Below, piece by piece: positions 11,499 to 24,700 of a stretch of DNA of 64,000 nt. Source of the DNA: Gonocerus acuteangulatus (taxonomy: Eukaryota > Arthropoda > Insecta > Hemiptera > Coreidae); NCBI GenBank assembly GCA_946811695.1, contig OX328132.1:52948859-53012858 (forward strand), in the 5' to 3' direction. The notes beneath the pieces were generated by a model, which was not told the origin of the DNA, did no database searches, and was given only the letters and a program-made list of their open reading frames with translations. The position numbers and the translations under genes were made by a program. How positions within the stretch are numbered: position 1 is the stretch's first letter; every line of letters begins with the position of its first letter.

Positions 11499-11788
11499 TC
11501 ACTAGACTAGAAAAGTTAGAAGCTCTTCCAGATGACAGTACTCTAGAGGTCAAATTGATTGCTCTGTTAACTAAACTATTACAGTGTAAAACACAGGAAC
11601 CTTATCCCGAGGATAAAGATCACCATAAGGAAAGTGTAGAAGACCTTCAAGAAAAAGAAAAGAACAAAGACGATACATTTTGGGTTTGTGATCCTGTACT
11701 TTGTAATTTAGATGACTTTGAAAAACTTAGTATCTGCTTTCAAGTATATTATGTATTTAACCCTTACGACTTTATTTACAACATTTAA
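11499..11788 (+). CDS. Orphan open frame, possible exon or gene fragment
   Basis: An open frame with exon-like composition: LEALPDDSTLEVKLIALLTK, a charged Glu/Lys stretch, then WVCDPVLCNLDDFEKLSICF. A possible donor (CAA|GTATAT) follows that last segment. No family was recognised. It has no clear start codon, so it could be a lost exon of another gene, a retrocopy fragment or chance. Confidence 0.25.
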
Positions 11789-11818
11789 GAAAGAAGTCAC
11801 ACGTGTTGTTGTTAAGAT

Positions 11819-12575
11819 GCATCGAAATGTTTCTTAAAAAATCAAATACAGGTTCTCCCTACCAAGACCATTCATTTTATACCCCTCATGATGGGTTTAA
11901 GAAGGAATGATGGCTTTCCGATGGAACAAAAAGTACAAAACGTCATAGGTAATATGACACTCCCGTATCAAGACCTACCTGCGTGCCAAGTTTGGTCAAA
12001 ATAGGCCAAACGGTGTGAATTTGTGTAACGAACGAAAATGCAGACAGACAGCTGAAAGACCTTTTTTACCTATCCTAGTGCATTCCCCTTACCAAGACCT
12101 ACCTGTGTGCCAAATTTGGTCAAAATCGGTCAAACGGTGTGAATTTGTGTAAGGAACAAACATGCAGACAGACAGCTGATAGATGATTTTGACCTATCCT
12201 ATGACACTTCCCGGATAAAGACCTACCTGTGTACCATGTTTGGTCAAAACCGGTCAAATCGTGTGGATTTGTATAAGGAATAAACAGTTAGGCAAACAGC
12301 TGAAAGACGATATTGAACTAGCCTATGATTCTCCCCGTATCAACACCCACCTGTGTCCCAAGTTTGGTCAAAATCGGTCAAACGGTTCCGATTTGTATTA
12401 GGAACAAACATACAGACAGGCAGCTGGTATAATATTTTGACCGAGCCTGCATGCGCCTAAATGTTTCTTAAAACATCAAATATAGGTTCTTCATACCGAG
12501 ACGATTCATTTGATACCCCACATCATGGGTTTCGGACGGAATGATGGGTTTCCGAAGGAAGTACAAAACTGGCAC
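11819..12575 (+). repeat. 124-bp tandem array flanked by direct repeats
   Basis: TTTGGTCAAA recurs at 11991, 12115, 12239 and (as TTTGGTCAAA) 12363, exactly 124 bp apart each time. A second block of about 120 bp (GTTTCTTAAAAAATCAAATA and on) lies before the array at 11827 and is repeated after it at 12463. No coding content. Confidence 0.85.
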
Positions 12576-12579
12576 GCCC

Positions 12580-13680
12580 CCGCCCGGAAGCGGCATCAAA
12601 CACAACTTTTCAGGATTTTTCGATTTTTTTCCTTTAATAACACCCTCATATCTATCATCCTGCAAAATTTCAAGTCTCTATTATCATGGGAAGTGCCTAA
12701 TAATTTTGATGAGTCAGTGAGTCCTATAAATCCCGATTTTCGATCGCTTATATCTCAGAAACTATTCGATGTAGAATTATGAAAATTTCCAGTTTTACTC
12801 ACATCTAGTAGTATAATACCTGTGTAAAATTTCATAACTTTATCTTTACCTGGTTGAAAGTTATGAGAGGGTAAAAATCGGCTCTAAGACCTCCTGTAAT
12901 ATACACACAGTATGCTTAGGCCGGAACTTGGCCTGGCGCACTACCGTGCGCCTAGATTACATAGTATAGTGTTCCAAATTTTATTTTATTATGATAGAAG
13001 GAGTGAACTCGCTGAATGCGAGAGCTAGAGATGCTGAATGTGCTAAAGATTGTTAGGAATTTGCCTTCCATCAAACTTTTTACCACTATGTAATGGTGAA
13101 TAATAATGATAATTAGGAAACATTTCACATGTACATCCTGTTAATGAATGCTCCAAACTAACTTCATTAATATTATTGGGAACAAATAAATTTTATAAAC
13201 ATAAAAATATTAGTAAGTCCTTGGATAAGAACAACTGTCTTTTAATATTTTTCTCTTGACGTAGGAGGAAGATTTCATTCAGTCAAGTTACGTAAATTAA
13301 TATGAATATAAATTTATTCAATTCCAATGCAGTGTAGTTGGGTTTTAAGACATCTGTATAATTCCTTGTCCCTTTAGAGATTATAGAATACTCCCATGCT
13401 CTGTTTGTTGAAAGAGGTAACTAAAAGAGAATGTTCTCTTAAATGAACTGACTAAAGACCTACTGAGAAATACATTCTGGCATCAGGTGTCCCAACAGAT
13501 GACTAGGGTACTACTGAAAGGCTGGAAGAAAGAGGTTAATAAATAAGAATTGAAATAAATAAAAATTTAAATCCTTTGTCTCTATAAATTTAAGTTCTTT
13601 TTTTGTAACTAAATTATGGTTTATTCTTTTATGAGCATATTTTTTTTTGTGAGGCCGTACATCCCTCTACTCTGCATTTC
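12580..13680. other. No gene or element recognised
   Basis: AT-rich. A short GC-richer dyad (around 12920-12955, GGCCGGAACTTGGCC) is the only visible structure. Confidence 0.5.
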
Positions 13681-13734
13681 CCCACCTAGCTGGGATGTTG
13701 AAGTAGATTCAGCCTGTCATATTTGGGATATTCA

Positions 13735-13839
13735 TAGCTGAGGAAGAATAAAATGGAGAAAACACTCCCAGAAAGAGAAGAAACAATTCAGTTTCTTGTT
13801 CTGGGAGTGTTATCTCTAGTTTATTCTTCCTAAGCTGGG
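13735..13839. repeat. Small palindromic element
   Basis: TAGCTGAGGAAGAATAAA on the left pairs with TTTATTCTTCCTAAGCTGGG on the right, and ACACTCCCAGAA pairs with TTCTGGGAGTGT. Arms of about 40 bp enclose a 26-bp loop. Confidence 0.7.
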
Positions 13840-16389
13840 ATATTTTTTAGCAGTTTAGTTTATTATTTTTCAGCATTTAAACACCAATTCAATTCAGAAT
13901 ATGTTTTTGAATGCTGAAGAGCATTTCTCTGAGCAATTCTTCACTTTCTGAAAAGCATGAGACTGAATTGCATAAGCATTCCTTTTGAATTTTGCTCTGT
14001 GTGGCTATCTCGAACATTTATATATGTGTACATATACATTTAGTGAGAAAGAGGTAAAAAAAGCCTTTACAATTGAAGAGTTTGTCGTGTTAAAACACAT
14101 AGATAGTAATTCTGTCCCAGCTGAAGCATAGCAAGCTAGAAATTTAGAGAAGAAGATCCCTTAGTCTAACTATGGCATACTCATCGTTTAAGATGTACAC
14201 AAAGCATGGCTAACTGGAGTGGCTATGGTGCTAATCACTTCAGTGGTTGATATAAACCACTATAAATTAAAAAAAATTAAGTTAATCATGGCATTCAATA
14301 CTCCAAAGTGAAGTAAAAGACTAAAACTACTCACCAAACATTATCCAGTGGTGTGTTTCTAAAATACTATTATAGACCAAAAATTCACGTTCGAATTACA
14401 CCGGTTCACTTTTCCCAATAGCAGGTAGTTACAATCTTTCATTAGTTTCTCCTCAAATCTGTAAATTTAATCAAATTTACCCTAAATAACAAATTCCAAG
14501 CAAGACTATTTAGAAAAGGAAAAATAATGTAGAGTGCAAAAGTTAAAAAAGGAACTAAATTTCTATGCATCAATGATCAAAGAGTTATTTCTAAACAAGC
14601 AGCATTATTAATATGATAGACTGAACGATGATACTTATCATTAAACTGAAATTATAAATATATAAATTATTATAAACAATTGGCTTTAGGCGAGACTCAG
14701 GCCCCTTTTAATTATGAAGTTTCACTTGTTCACACATCTGTAGAATGTTTTATTAGACAAATATATGGAAGCCGTTCAGACTTAGGAGGTGGGAGATGTT
14801 ATCTAATTGGTACTACCGAAGGAGCATAGCGCCACGAATGGTGAATTACTTAAAAATAATAGTTTTTAAATTTTCTGCTTTGCATGTTCTTATTTTGTTT
14901 TGTTCCATTGAAGAATTTGCCATTTTATTCTGCTTGGACATTTTCTTCTTCTGCGGTTTTCTCTCATATGGCCTGGTTAAAAGAGAAGAGTTCATTGTCG
15001 ACCATCCTTGTGAGATCCTCCTGATCCAACTTGAAATATTATACTATAGGGTATATCAAATATCACGCATAACGTATTATGTATCACATATCATGTGTGT
15101 GTTGTCTTGAGAGTTTTGTGATCTTCTTAGTGTTCATTAACTACTCTGAAATGAAATTCTAAGTTTAGCAATAAGCTCTTTCTTCGCTGAGATTAGAAAC
15201 AAGCTGGTCCTACTCTTTGATCATCTTGGTTAGTCACGGCAACTCCTTTTCTAAATGATTTAAATTACTATATCAAAAATACTTAGCAGCATTACATTTT
15301 TCCATTAATTAGATATGTTGCAATGTCTCAACATGCAAATTAAATTTATACTTTCCTTCTCTATCAATTTTTCTATCCCAATGGCTATAATTTTCTTTCT
15401 TGAATTCATCAATACAGTTTATTTGGAACACAAGGAAGGGATATTTCCCGGAACATAAATTATTTTATTAAAAATAGTATGACAAAGCATTGGGTAGTAC
15501 AAAAAGTTTGTAGAGATTCTGATGAATTTTTTTTTAACTCTTATTAAATTAATTAATTTAATCTGATCTATAATTTCTGCCATTAACAATAACCTTTTCC
15601 AGTTACATATAAGGCCCATAATAAGGTATTTCCAAAAATTGCTGGGTTTACTGCTTAAGAATACTAGAAGGTCTTGCTAGAAGGTACTAGTTGTTGCTGA
15701 CAAGTACATAAGTTAAAACCGTGCCTAGCATTGTCACTATGGAATGTCACAGCTTTCCTGTCAGCTATTGGACGTTTGGGAGTATATTAGAATCCCTCTA
15801 AATGCTAAGTTTAATCCTCCTCAGATGTAAACCAGCCTTTGCTAATAGTGTTGATCACAGCAAACGTGGATAACTTTCTTGGACCAATATTATTGTGTAG
15901 AATCCATTTCTGGCAGTCCCAATGCACTTAAATATTAGAATTCTCTTCTCCCTTCCCCAGTAAGAAATTGCGACAAGAAATTTGATAACATAAGGTTTCA
16001 TTCACCATTCACCTCATGTGTACCTGGACATCATAAGAAGAAGGCCATGTATCTTGTCTTCTCAGGACCTGTTCTGGAGAACATAAATAAATATGTCCTC
16101 TAAGCCCATGGAGGAGCAGTTGTTCCTACTATCCGGGATGTTACTGTCCCACAGGTTTTAGATGTCCATAGTTTTACCTTTTAAATATAGCTATAAACTT
16201 TAGAAAAACCATAAAAGAAGTATGAGCCCTCTTATAAGAAGAAGAATTTAATTTTATTGACATTTATGTCTTTTTAAGTAAATAATTTATTGTGTTATAG
16301 ATGCATATTTATTTTTAATGGTATTTTCTTAAACAATGTTGAATTAAAGCAAATTATTACGTTTTCATATTTGTTCATGGATATTTTAG
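13840..16389. other. Upstream region of InR, promoter not located
   Basis: This must contain part of the InR 5' region or first UTR intron. I saw no convincing TATA/Inr, UTR exon or transposon coding piece. Open frames here are short and show no family motifs. Confidence 0.4.
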
Positions 16390-16397
16390 GTAATACA

Positions 16398-16530
16398 ATG
16401 GTTAGGAAATGGATATGCAGTGACGGAGCTATTTGGTACTTCCTTTTTGGCCTCTTTTGTATTCAATCATTTATCCTCCATACTAAGGCACTTCGTACTA
16501 CTGACATTACCATAAGGAAAGAACCTGGAA
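16398..16530 (+). CDS. InR: InR exon 1: start codon and signal peptide
   Basis: ATG at 16398 has A at -3 and G at +4, a good animal start context. It encodes a short basic N-terminus, a hydrophobic stretch ([17 protein letters not shown]) and a polar end, which is a typical signal peptide. The donor GTAAGT follows at 16531. A TTTTAG at 16384-16389 just upstream could be the acceptor of a 5'UTR intron. An in-frame ATG at 16377 lies before that acceptor and has a poorer context, so I preferred 16398. Upstream 5'UTR exons and the promoter were not recognised. Confidence 0.8.
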
Positions 16531-17182
16531 GTAAGTATCTTTGATCTAACTAGACAAGATGATAATCTGTTGATGTGATATTTGTTAGCATATAGTGGCA
16601 TAGGCTAACAAATAATCTACAATAAAACTAACTTTATAAATATGACATTCTCTGGACCATTTATGAAGGTTGTCAAAATATGAGACAATCCATGAGTTCA
16701 GAAGCAACTGATTATTCTTTTTGAAATAATATTCAAAAATTGGCCCACAATATATGATCTACAGTTCCTGGTTAATTTGTCTCATTTTGATTAGAAGAAA
16801 GCCAAATAGTTTTTAACCTTATTGATTTTACGAGGTAGTGCCAAATAAACATTTATTAATAATATGTATTTGTTTTTTAGTTTGCCAGAGTACAGATATA
16901 CGAAATTCAGTCAGTATGTTTTCTCAACTTAAAGGATGCCATGTCGTTGAAGGCTTTGTTCGAATAGTTCTAATAGACACTGCGAATGAAACAGATTATG
17001 CAAACATTTCATTTCCAGAATTGAAAGAAATAACTGGTTATCTACTTTTATACCGTGTCAACGGCTTACGGTCCTTAGGGAAACTCTTTCCAAATTTGTC
17101 AGTTATTAGAGGAAATACACTATTTGTAAACTATGCTTTGGTTGTTTTCGAAATGCTTCATTTGCAGGTAAATATTACTTAA

Positions 17183-17218
<36 letters not shown>

Positions 17219-18463
17219 GTGTGTGTGTGTATGTATGTATGTATATTACTTTGAAAGAGCATAACGCCATCAGATTAACTCAAAAACAAGTAAAATGGTT
17301 TTTATTATGCTTGGATTATTAGAAAAATGGGGGCGAGGTTAGCTCAGTGGTAGAGCACTGGACTCATTTGCTGGAGGACCTGAGTTCAAATCCCGAACAA
17401 GCGCTAAAGATTTTTTCTTCTAGTGTCTTAGTTCATGGATTGAATTCGGCCTCCCTGATTGTCCGTAGGCCAGCCTTTAATTAATTTATTAATGGGTACC
17501 TTGGTGCTACTGACCCTAGCAGTCGAAGCAGCAAAGGGGAAAATCAGGCGGCCTGAGCATAGTACTGACCACACTATCTCCCTAGTGTGGCGTATGGTCA
17601 TGAATCAGATACCTCTATAGTATCTGCCCCTCCGGGCCCTCGTTGCCTGTTACGGGACTGATTTTTTTTTTTTTTATTATTAGAAAAATATTGAATTCAT
17701 CATATGGTGAATGTTATTTTTATATATGCATTTAAAGTATCTCTTATGATTTAAGTATGAACAATCTCTTTTTTCCTTCATTCCCATAGCTGTCGTCAAA
17801 ACTACTTTCTGTGCAATTTAAGAATTTTTAAATTAAATTTTATATTAAAAATTAAATTAGTTTCTTTCTTTCTTATTATTATTGAGGGCCCAAAAATATG
17901 ATATTTTATTATCTTTGATCTTGCATTTCTGTTTTGATTTAGAGTGTATATTTTTTACTTATTTATATTATATAGAATGAATGTATACATTTCTTTTAGG
18001 AAATTGGTTTGGTTTCTCTCACTGACATTTTGAGAGGTGCAGTTCTTTTTGCTAAAAATCCAATGCTTTGTTTTGTTGATACCATTGACTGGGATCTCAT
18101 AGCCCATAATGCCAAAAGAGAACATTATATTTCGGTACGTCAGTTTTTTTAAAAAACTTATTATATTGTGATATTCAATATTTGAAATTATCTTGCTATC
18201 TTAGTCTAATTAGGCAACAGTAATTATTAATAATTCCTTGCACACGATCTTTATTTATTTAATCTTGATGTTCAAAGGGAAACAAACTTCAAAATGAATG
18301 TCCTATGTGTCCTACAAATAATCATTCATGTCCTACATCTAATATAAATGGAGGAACTCTTTGTTGGAATTCTCATCATTGTCAGAAAGGTAACTGCTTA
18401 GTTAGTTTTATCAATATTTTATTGTGACCCATAGTTTTCAAATCATATATATGTCAGGCAGAA

Positions 18464-18518
<55 letters not shown>

Positions 18519-18672
18519 AGAACAAACCACATCAATTATTTTTACTTATTAAAAGTTTTCAAGAGTATTTTGGCTCCTGAAGAGGCATAAAAGAGGTGTG
18601 AATCATGTAGAGCTGAATGAAATAAAAGAATTGGTGTGATTAATTCTGTTTTATTTATTGACCTTATGCCTG

Positions 18673-18730
<58 letters not shown>

Positions 18731-21700
18731 CTAGACTTATTTTCTGATTATGTTGGTGGAAAAAAGTGGTCTTCCTCCATAGAATAAAATAATTGAGCAT
18801 TTTGATTTTAGGCATCTTACCTTTTTTCTTCTAAGACATAAAAAGATGGGTCGTGAATCGAATATTACATTTAAAGTGACATTGGCATTCATGAGAAAAT
18901 ACTAACAAAAAAAAATATATAGCTAACTATTAAAAAAGTTACATCTAAAGATGAACCAGAATGTCTTAGTGCAGACCAAATGACTTCATAATATGAATGA
19001 TATTGTTAATTGAGAGAACAAAAAGTTGAATAGGCATGAAGAATAAAAGTAATAAATTTATTTACTTAATCCAACTGATCAATAGCCAATTCACAATTTT
19101 GGCAAAATAATAAAATGTAAATTATTAAATGATAATTGTTATATGATGCACTCCTACAAGATTGTTATTGGCGACATGACTTGGATAAATTTTATTTTGA
19201 ATAACATTTGGAAAAAAATCTACTTGTTATTTGGAAACAAGTAGATTTTTTTTGTGGGATACAGGGTGTCCCACATTGAGATGTCATAACTTTAAGGGTT
19301 TATTCTGCACCTCATTTGTAGTTCAGGGATGCAGAAATGAGCGTCCTATCTCAACACGTAGCAGAGCTATTCAAACTTTTGTCTACTTTCAAAACTATTG
19401 GGTTTTCTTATGAAAAACTGTGTTTTCCGGATTTCTGGTCTATGTATTGTAAATGACGACCACATTTTTAGAATCTACATTAAATTTCCAACAAGAGACA
19501 CCAGTTATTGAAATGTTGTCATGTAAATTAGGAGCTACACTAAGAGCCATATAGATGTGAACTATTGTTATTAGGGTTTTCATAACTCATTCAATATTTT
19601 CTTAATCAGCTATTTGTAGACTTAGTGGTTTGCTTCCGCCTCAAAAGTTGCCTTATTTAATAAACTTTAAAATGGTACCCTGTTGTTTTAAAAACAAAAA
19701 TTATTTAAGGGGTCTCCCGTGGTCTAGTGGCTAGCGCGCTAGATTCATAAGCGGGAGATGGTGGGTTCGATACCCTCCGGCGCCAGAAATTGTCGATTTG
19801 TCTCCGGGCCAAGATTTATGTCGATGCGCCGTAAAATAAAAAAAAAATAAAAAAAAAAAAAAAAAAAAAAAATTTAAATCTATTTTTTTCTGATTTCTAT
19901 GTCAAAACCAATACATTTGCTTTAGTGTGAAGAAGCCATTACGAACACATTATTTATTTTCACGCGAATATGGTGATGTCCCATCCTTCTCACACTAGGT
20001 ACATACACTTTTGCTCTGATTAGAGATTAGGGGGCACGTTGGAAAGAGTGAAAGATGACAGAAGAACATATTTGATAGAATCACAATTATTCTTATTATT
20101 TTAACACAATAAATACAGATTTTATATTTTTATACTTTGAGGGTCTTGTTTTATTAAATTTATATTTTTAATTCTATTCTATTTAATAAAATTAGGCACT
20201 ACAATTTCTGCTTATAAGTTATTGCTTATAAGTAACTGGGTTATTCTTTACAATCATTAGAAATTGTATTGAAAAAACTCTCTCCTGCAAATATAAAGCG
20301 AAAAAATAGATTTAAATGAAAATACTATTATACTACTCTTAAAAATAGACATTTCATAAAACAAGACCCTCAAAGCATAAAAATATAACATCTGTATTTA
20401 TTATGTTAACAATATTTGTGATTATTTCCAAAATGTTCTTCTGTCATCTTTCACTCTTTCCAAGGTGTTCCCTAATCCCTAATCAGAGCAAAAGTGTATG
20501 TACCTACTGTGAGAAAGATGGGACATCACCATATTCGTGTAAAAGTAAATAATGTGTTAGTAATGGCTTCTTCACACTAAAGTAAATGTCCAGCGCCCTC
20601 CCCCCCCCCCCGAAATTTGATTTGATGGTAAAAATGTGTCATAAAACCCTTAAAAATAAATTAAATAAGATCACTTAGTTCATAAAAAATATTTTATTTA
20701 TATTTTAATAGCGTTTTAATTGCCTAAAACTATTAAAAGTTGTAAATTGTTATTATTCCATACCCCGGAAATGGTACCAGCGCACCCCCCCCCCCCCCAA
20801 AATTTTGGCAGCCCCTCCCGAAATTATTTTCTGTATATGCCCATGGTCCCGACAAATTTACCGTTACTGGAATAAAGCTCACAATTTTGGCGATTTCCAC
20901 CATGACTAAAATGACATGGCTTACATTTGAGAATATTAAACTCAAACGAGCTGATAAAGAAATTCCTCTTTTTTTCTTTTTTTTTTTTTGTCTCTTTTTA
21001 CCTAAATTATTAATTGGCTGTTATTTTTTTTACTGTTTGCTTTACTTTTTAATCAGTTGCTGTTATTTTGATTGCATTTTTTTCAATAAAATATGACAAG
21101 TTAATGAGAAGCGTGTTTGTATTTTGTATTGATTTATAGAACCTTGCTTTAAAATGAGTGAAAGCCGGATTGTGTAATTTCTGCTTCTGTGAAAGTTGGC
21201 TACTGTCAGTTTCCTGGGTCTTGATGCCTTAACATCGCTTTCATTCAGGATGTTCGAGTGGGTGTTGACAATTTTCATGACTCGCAGGAACTGTATCATC
21301 TTAGCACGGCCCATACCTCTAGTGTCATTAGCAAAGGAGTAGAAGCATTTATTGGTAGGTTTTGATCTTTCGTGAAAAATGTAAAATGACATCTCAAAGA
21401 GAAGGAAGATTTAAGGCGCCACAACAGGAAACTGATAGTATTCTGAGCAGAAATGACTCCCCCACCTTCTTGACATTCTCCATGGGAAACATATTACCAA
21501 TACGTTTCTCATTTTCATACCTTACTTTATTAAAATACTAATTTTACTATTAAATGCAATTAAAAAAGACAATAACCAATTAAAACGTTAGGTAAACAGT
21601 GACAAAACCCTGTTGAAAAGAAAAAAAACTTACAATTTTGAAGTTTTAAGCACTTATTTCTCGAATTGACATAGCCCCATCGAAAATTACATTTAATAAA

Positions 21701-24700
21701 TGTTTAAATTAAATTAAATACGAATTTAATAAGCTTTCAAATGATCACCTTCCACTTACCACGATTTCCCTGCTGTTTTCGAAATATTTTAGAAAATATA
21801 TGAAAGGCCCTGAACTTTTCATGCCTGTAATTGAAATATTTTATTTCGAGTACTTACTTAACTCCAAACGGAACCAAAATTTATCTATCTTAGAATAGAT
21901 GAACATTAAACGCCTGGAACAAGTTTCAACTGAATTAATCGTTTCTGAATACCCAAAATAAAAATTAGTCTGGAAAAGTAGGTGTTTCAATGTTTCTCGA
22001 AAATGGTTAAAGATATCGCTTTAAAAATGGTTTCGTTCGTTTTTATTCATTATAAAACCTATAAAACGATTACCAGCATGCATATGAACTCGAAAATGTA
22101 AGCATTCCGATTTTTTTTTTGCGCGAATTTCGCTCCAAAAGTCATGTTCTGGTGGACGGATTCTGCTTGTTAATGAACTTCACCTTTCAAATTAGACGAA
22201 AGGATATTTGTACCAGATTTCAATAAAATCGGGCCATTTTTGAGCCGTCAGGAGTGCAAACAGACAAACATTTGAACCACCTATTTTCGTGATCCATGGG
22301 GGTCTGAAACGAGAAATTTTCTAGTCGGCACTTCTGGATTGCGTCCTAAGGTCAACCTCATAAGCGGGTTTCCTCCCTATGGAGGGAGGGAGGAACCAAG
22401 CTAAAAGAGGTTTATTTCTATTCTAAGCTTTCCAAATGACACTAGGGATAAGAACTGAACCACACTAATATGAGTCGGACTTTTAATTTTAGTAAAACAA
22501 ATAAAAAATGTAATTTTTGTTATTTCAGGATGCATATTTTATTTATTTTTTCATAAATAACATTCTTGTTCAAAAATAAATTTTTATTCTAAAATAAATC
22601 ATTATTTAAAAAAACATCTGAATTATTTATTTGAAATAATGTTTTTTGTTTGTTAGGTTTTCTGAAAACTAATGTTGTGTTTTTATTATTATTATTATTA
22701 TTTTAGTATTATTAATCATTTAATTTATTCTAGAAGCAGTTTTTTTTTTATGTAAAGATAGAAAATTTTTTTTCCATCTTTACTTATCACCTCGACGGCT
22801 AACTATCTAATCATCATGAGTTTTTTTTTTATGTTGTCTTTTAATTGAGGGTTCTGTTTTGAAGTAGTTTTAATCTATGAGCTTTGTTCAGCTCCTAATA
22901 TTCAAATAAAAATCATGGTCTAATGAAAATTAATAAATTATTATTAAGCACTTTAGAGTTCGTAAATAAATATTATTTTAGAAGGTGTCGATGATCGGGG
23001 TTCGTTCATTCATTAAATAAAACTAGATTGTATAACTAAAATGAGTAATATTCATTTGCCAGTGTTTCGGCTTGAATTACATGTCATCTTAAGGGCTATG
23101 TAGGAGAGAGAGAACAGCTCCATACCGTGGAGACTACAATGACCGAACCCCGATGATCTACACCTTCTCATTTCCAATGGTCGACTATCCCTTCACTAAA
23201 ATATTATTTTATGTTTAATATAACATCTGAATTTATTATGGATTTCATAAGTAATATGTCTCTCTTTTCTTGAAGAATTTGAAATTATTTCTTCAATGTG
23301 TATTCACAATAAGCACAATTCAATATTGTATTTCAGGAAATTCTTCTTTTTGGAAGAATATTTTTCCAAATCTTCCTGTATGCTCTTTATTCCTTACTCC
23401 ACAAATGGAAGGCTTACGCATAATTCAGCACACTGCTTACAGCCCTTTATATGTCAATGGTACATTTCATGAAAGGTAGGGGATGTGAAACCATAATCAT
23501 GACAAATCAAGATATGTGGAGCTTTTGGCTTCCCAAATCAAAAACTTGATACCATTTCTTTCTGAAAGATGGATAGGAAATGTATTACTATTATTAAGGA
23601 TACTGATTGTTTAAAGTTTTCACTGACATAGAGTTATCTTTTATTTCAATCAACGCTTTAAGCAATTATTTACTTTTTTCCTTGTATTAGTTTATATTTC
23701 CATCGTCTCTTTATAAAATTAAGAACTTCTACAATTGTAGTATAATCTGTGTATTAAATAATCAATTTTATTCTGCATTCTATTCTTGATGTATAATAAT
23801 AATAATACATGATGACTGTTATTAAATTAATTTAATGTGAGTTATTTTTACAGTATGTCCAGCTCACTGCAATGGCTCCTGTAATAGTAATGGAGAATGT
23901 TGTCTCTCTTCTTGTCTTGGAGGTTGCAGTGGTACATCTGCATCAGATCAATGTTTAGTGTGCAGACATTTCCAATTTCAAAAGAAGTGTGTCAAGAAAT
24001 GCCCTAATAATACTTATGAGGTATTTATTTTACCTTCACACCTTTATTCTATTTCTGTAACATTTTGTGTAATTTTATAATTATTATTTAGGGGTTAACA
24101 TTTCTTTCATAGTCATTAAGCAAGAGGCATATAATCCCAGTGGAAATTGAAATTAAATCTTAGGTTCTGGTAGAAACTCAGTTTATTGTAAATAAACATA
24201 TATATAAATAAACATCTGATGCTTCTGTCTGTTTTGGGAATGAGTTCTAGGCTAAATACATTTTTTGAAAAAATATGAGCATTAATTTAAATCTGTAAAT
24301 TTGCCCACTAGTACAGTGCATTACAAAAAGTTAATGCGGGAAAAATAATTTTGAAGTGCACTTTCTGTCTTTATTTATTCTTGGAATCTATTACTTTTGC
24401 TATGAACACATTTCTGCAGCTCTTGCCTTTATTATCTGGTGCCATTGTACACAGTAGTCATCCAGACGCAGGTAGATTCAGGTACAAAATGTGGTACCTC
24501 AATACCCCTAATGGTTACCTGGTACATTTTTATTTCTATCAAGGAAAGAATTCCTCTGGAAATACAAATATTGAAGCTTCAGTTAATATGGTTGCAGCTC
24601 CCTTAATTACCATGATTGAGGAACTCCGTAATTTGAATTATAGATTCCATATGGGTAATTTATTCCCTGGAAACAATCTATTTTTAAATTTGAATATTCA

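Noticed and set aside
11819..12575. CRISPR-like array because of regular spacing
   Set aside because: The whole 124-bp unit is repeated, there are no unique spacers, and this is a eukaryotic genome.
14796..15110. 104-residue plus-strand frame upstream of InR
   Set aside because: Composition follows the AT-rich background; no domain, no splice context and no repeat match seen.
16377..16397. Upstream in-frame ATG as InR start
   Set aside because: Weaker start context and it overlaps a likely splice acceptor (TTTTAG); kept only as an alternative.
17329..17410. Functional tRNA gene in intron 2
   Set aside because: The A and B boxes are present, but the arms do not close properly and a SINE body, T-rich end and target duplications follow.
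19211..19252. microRNA precursor
   Set aside because: The stem is only about 15-17 bp and flanked by transposon sequence.
23337..23475. Exon-like open segment in intron 4 with AG and GT borders (contains [12 protein letters not shown])
   Set aside because: It would enter in phase 1 and leave in phase 2, so adding it between exons 4 and 5 breaks the frame; no match to the receptor is needed at that place.
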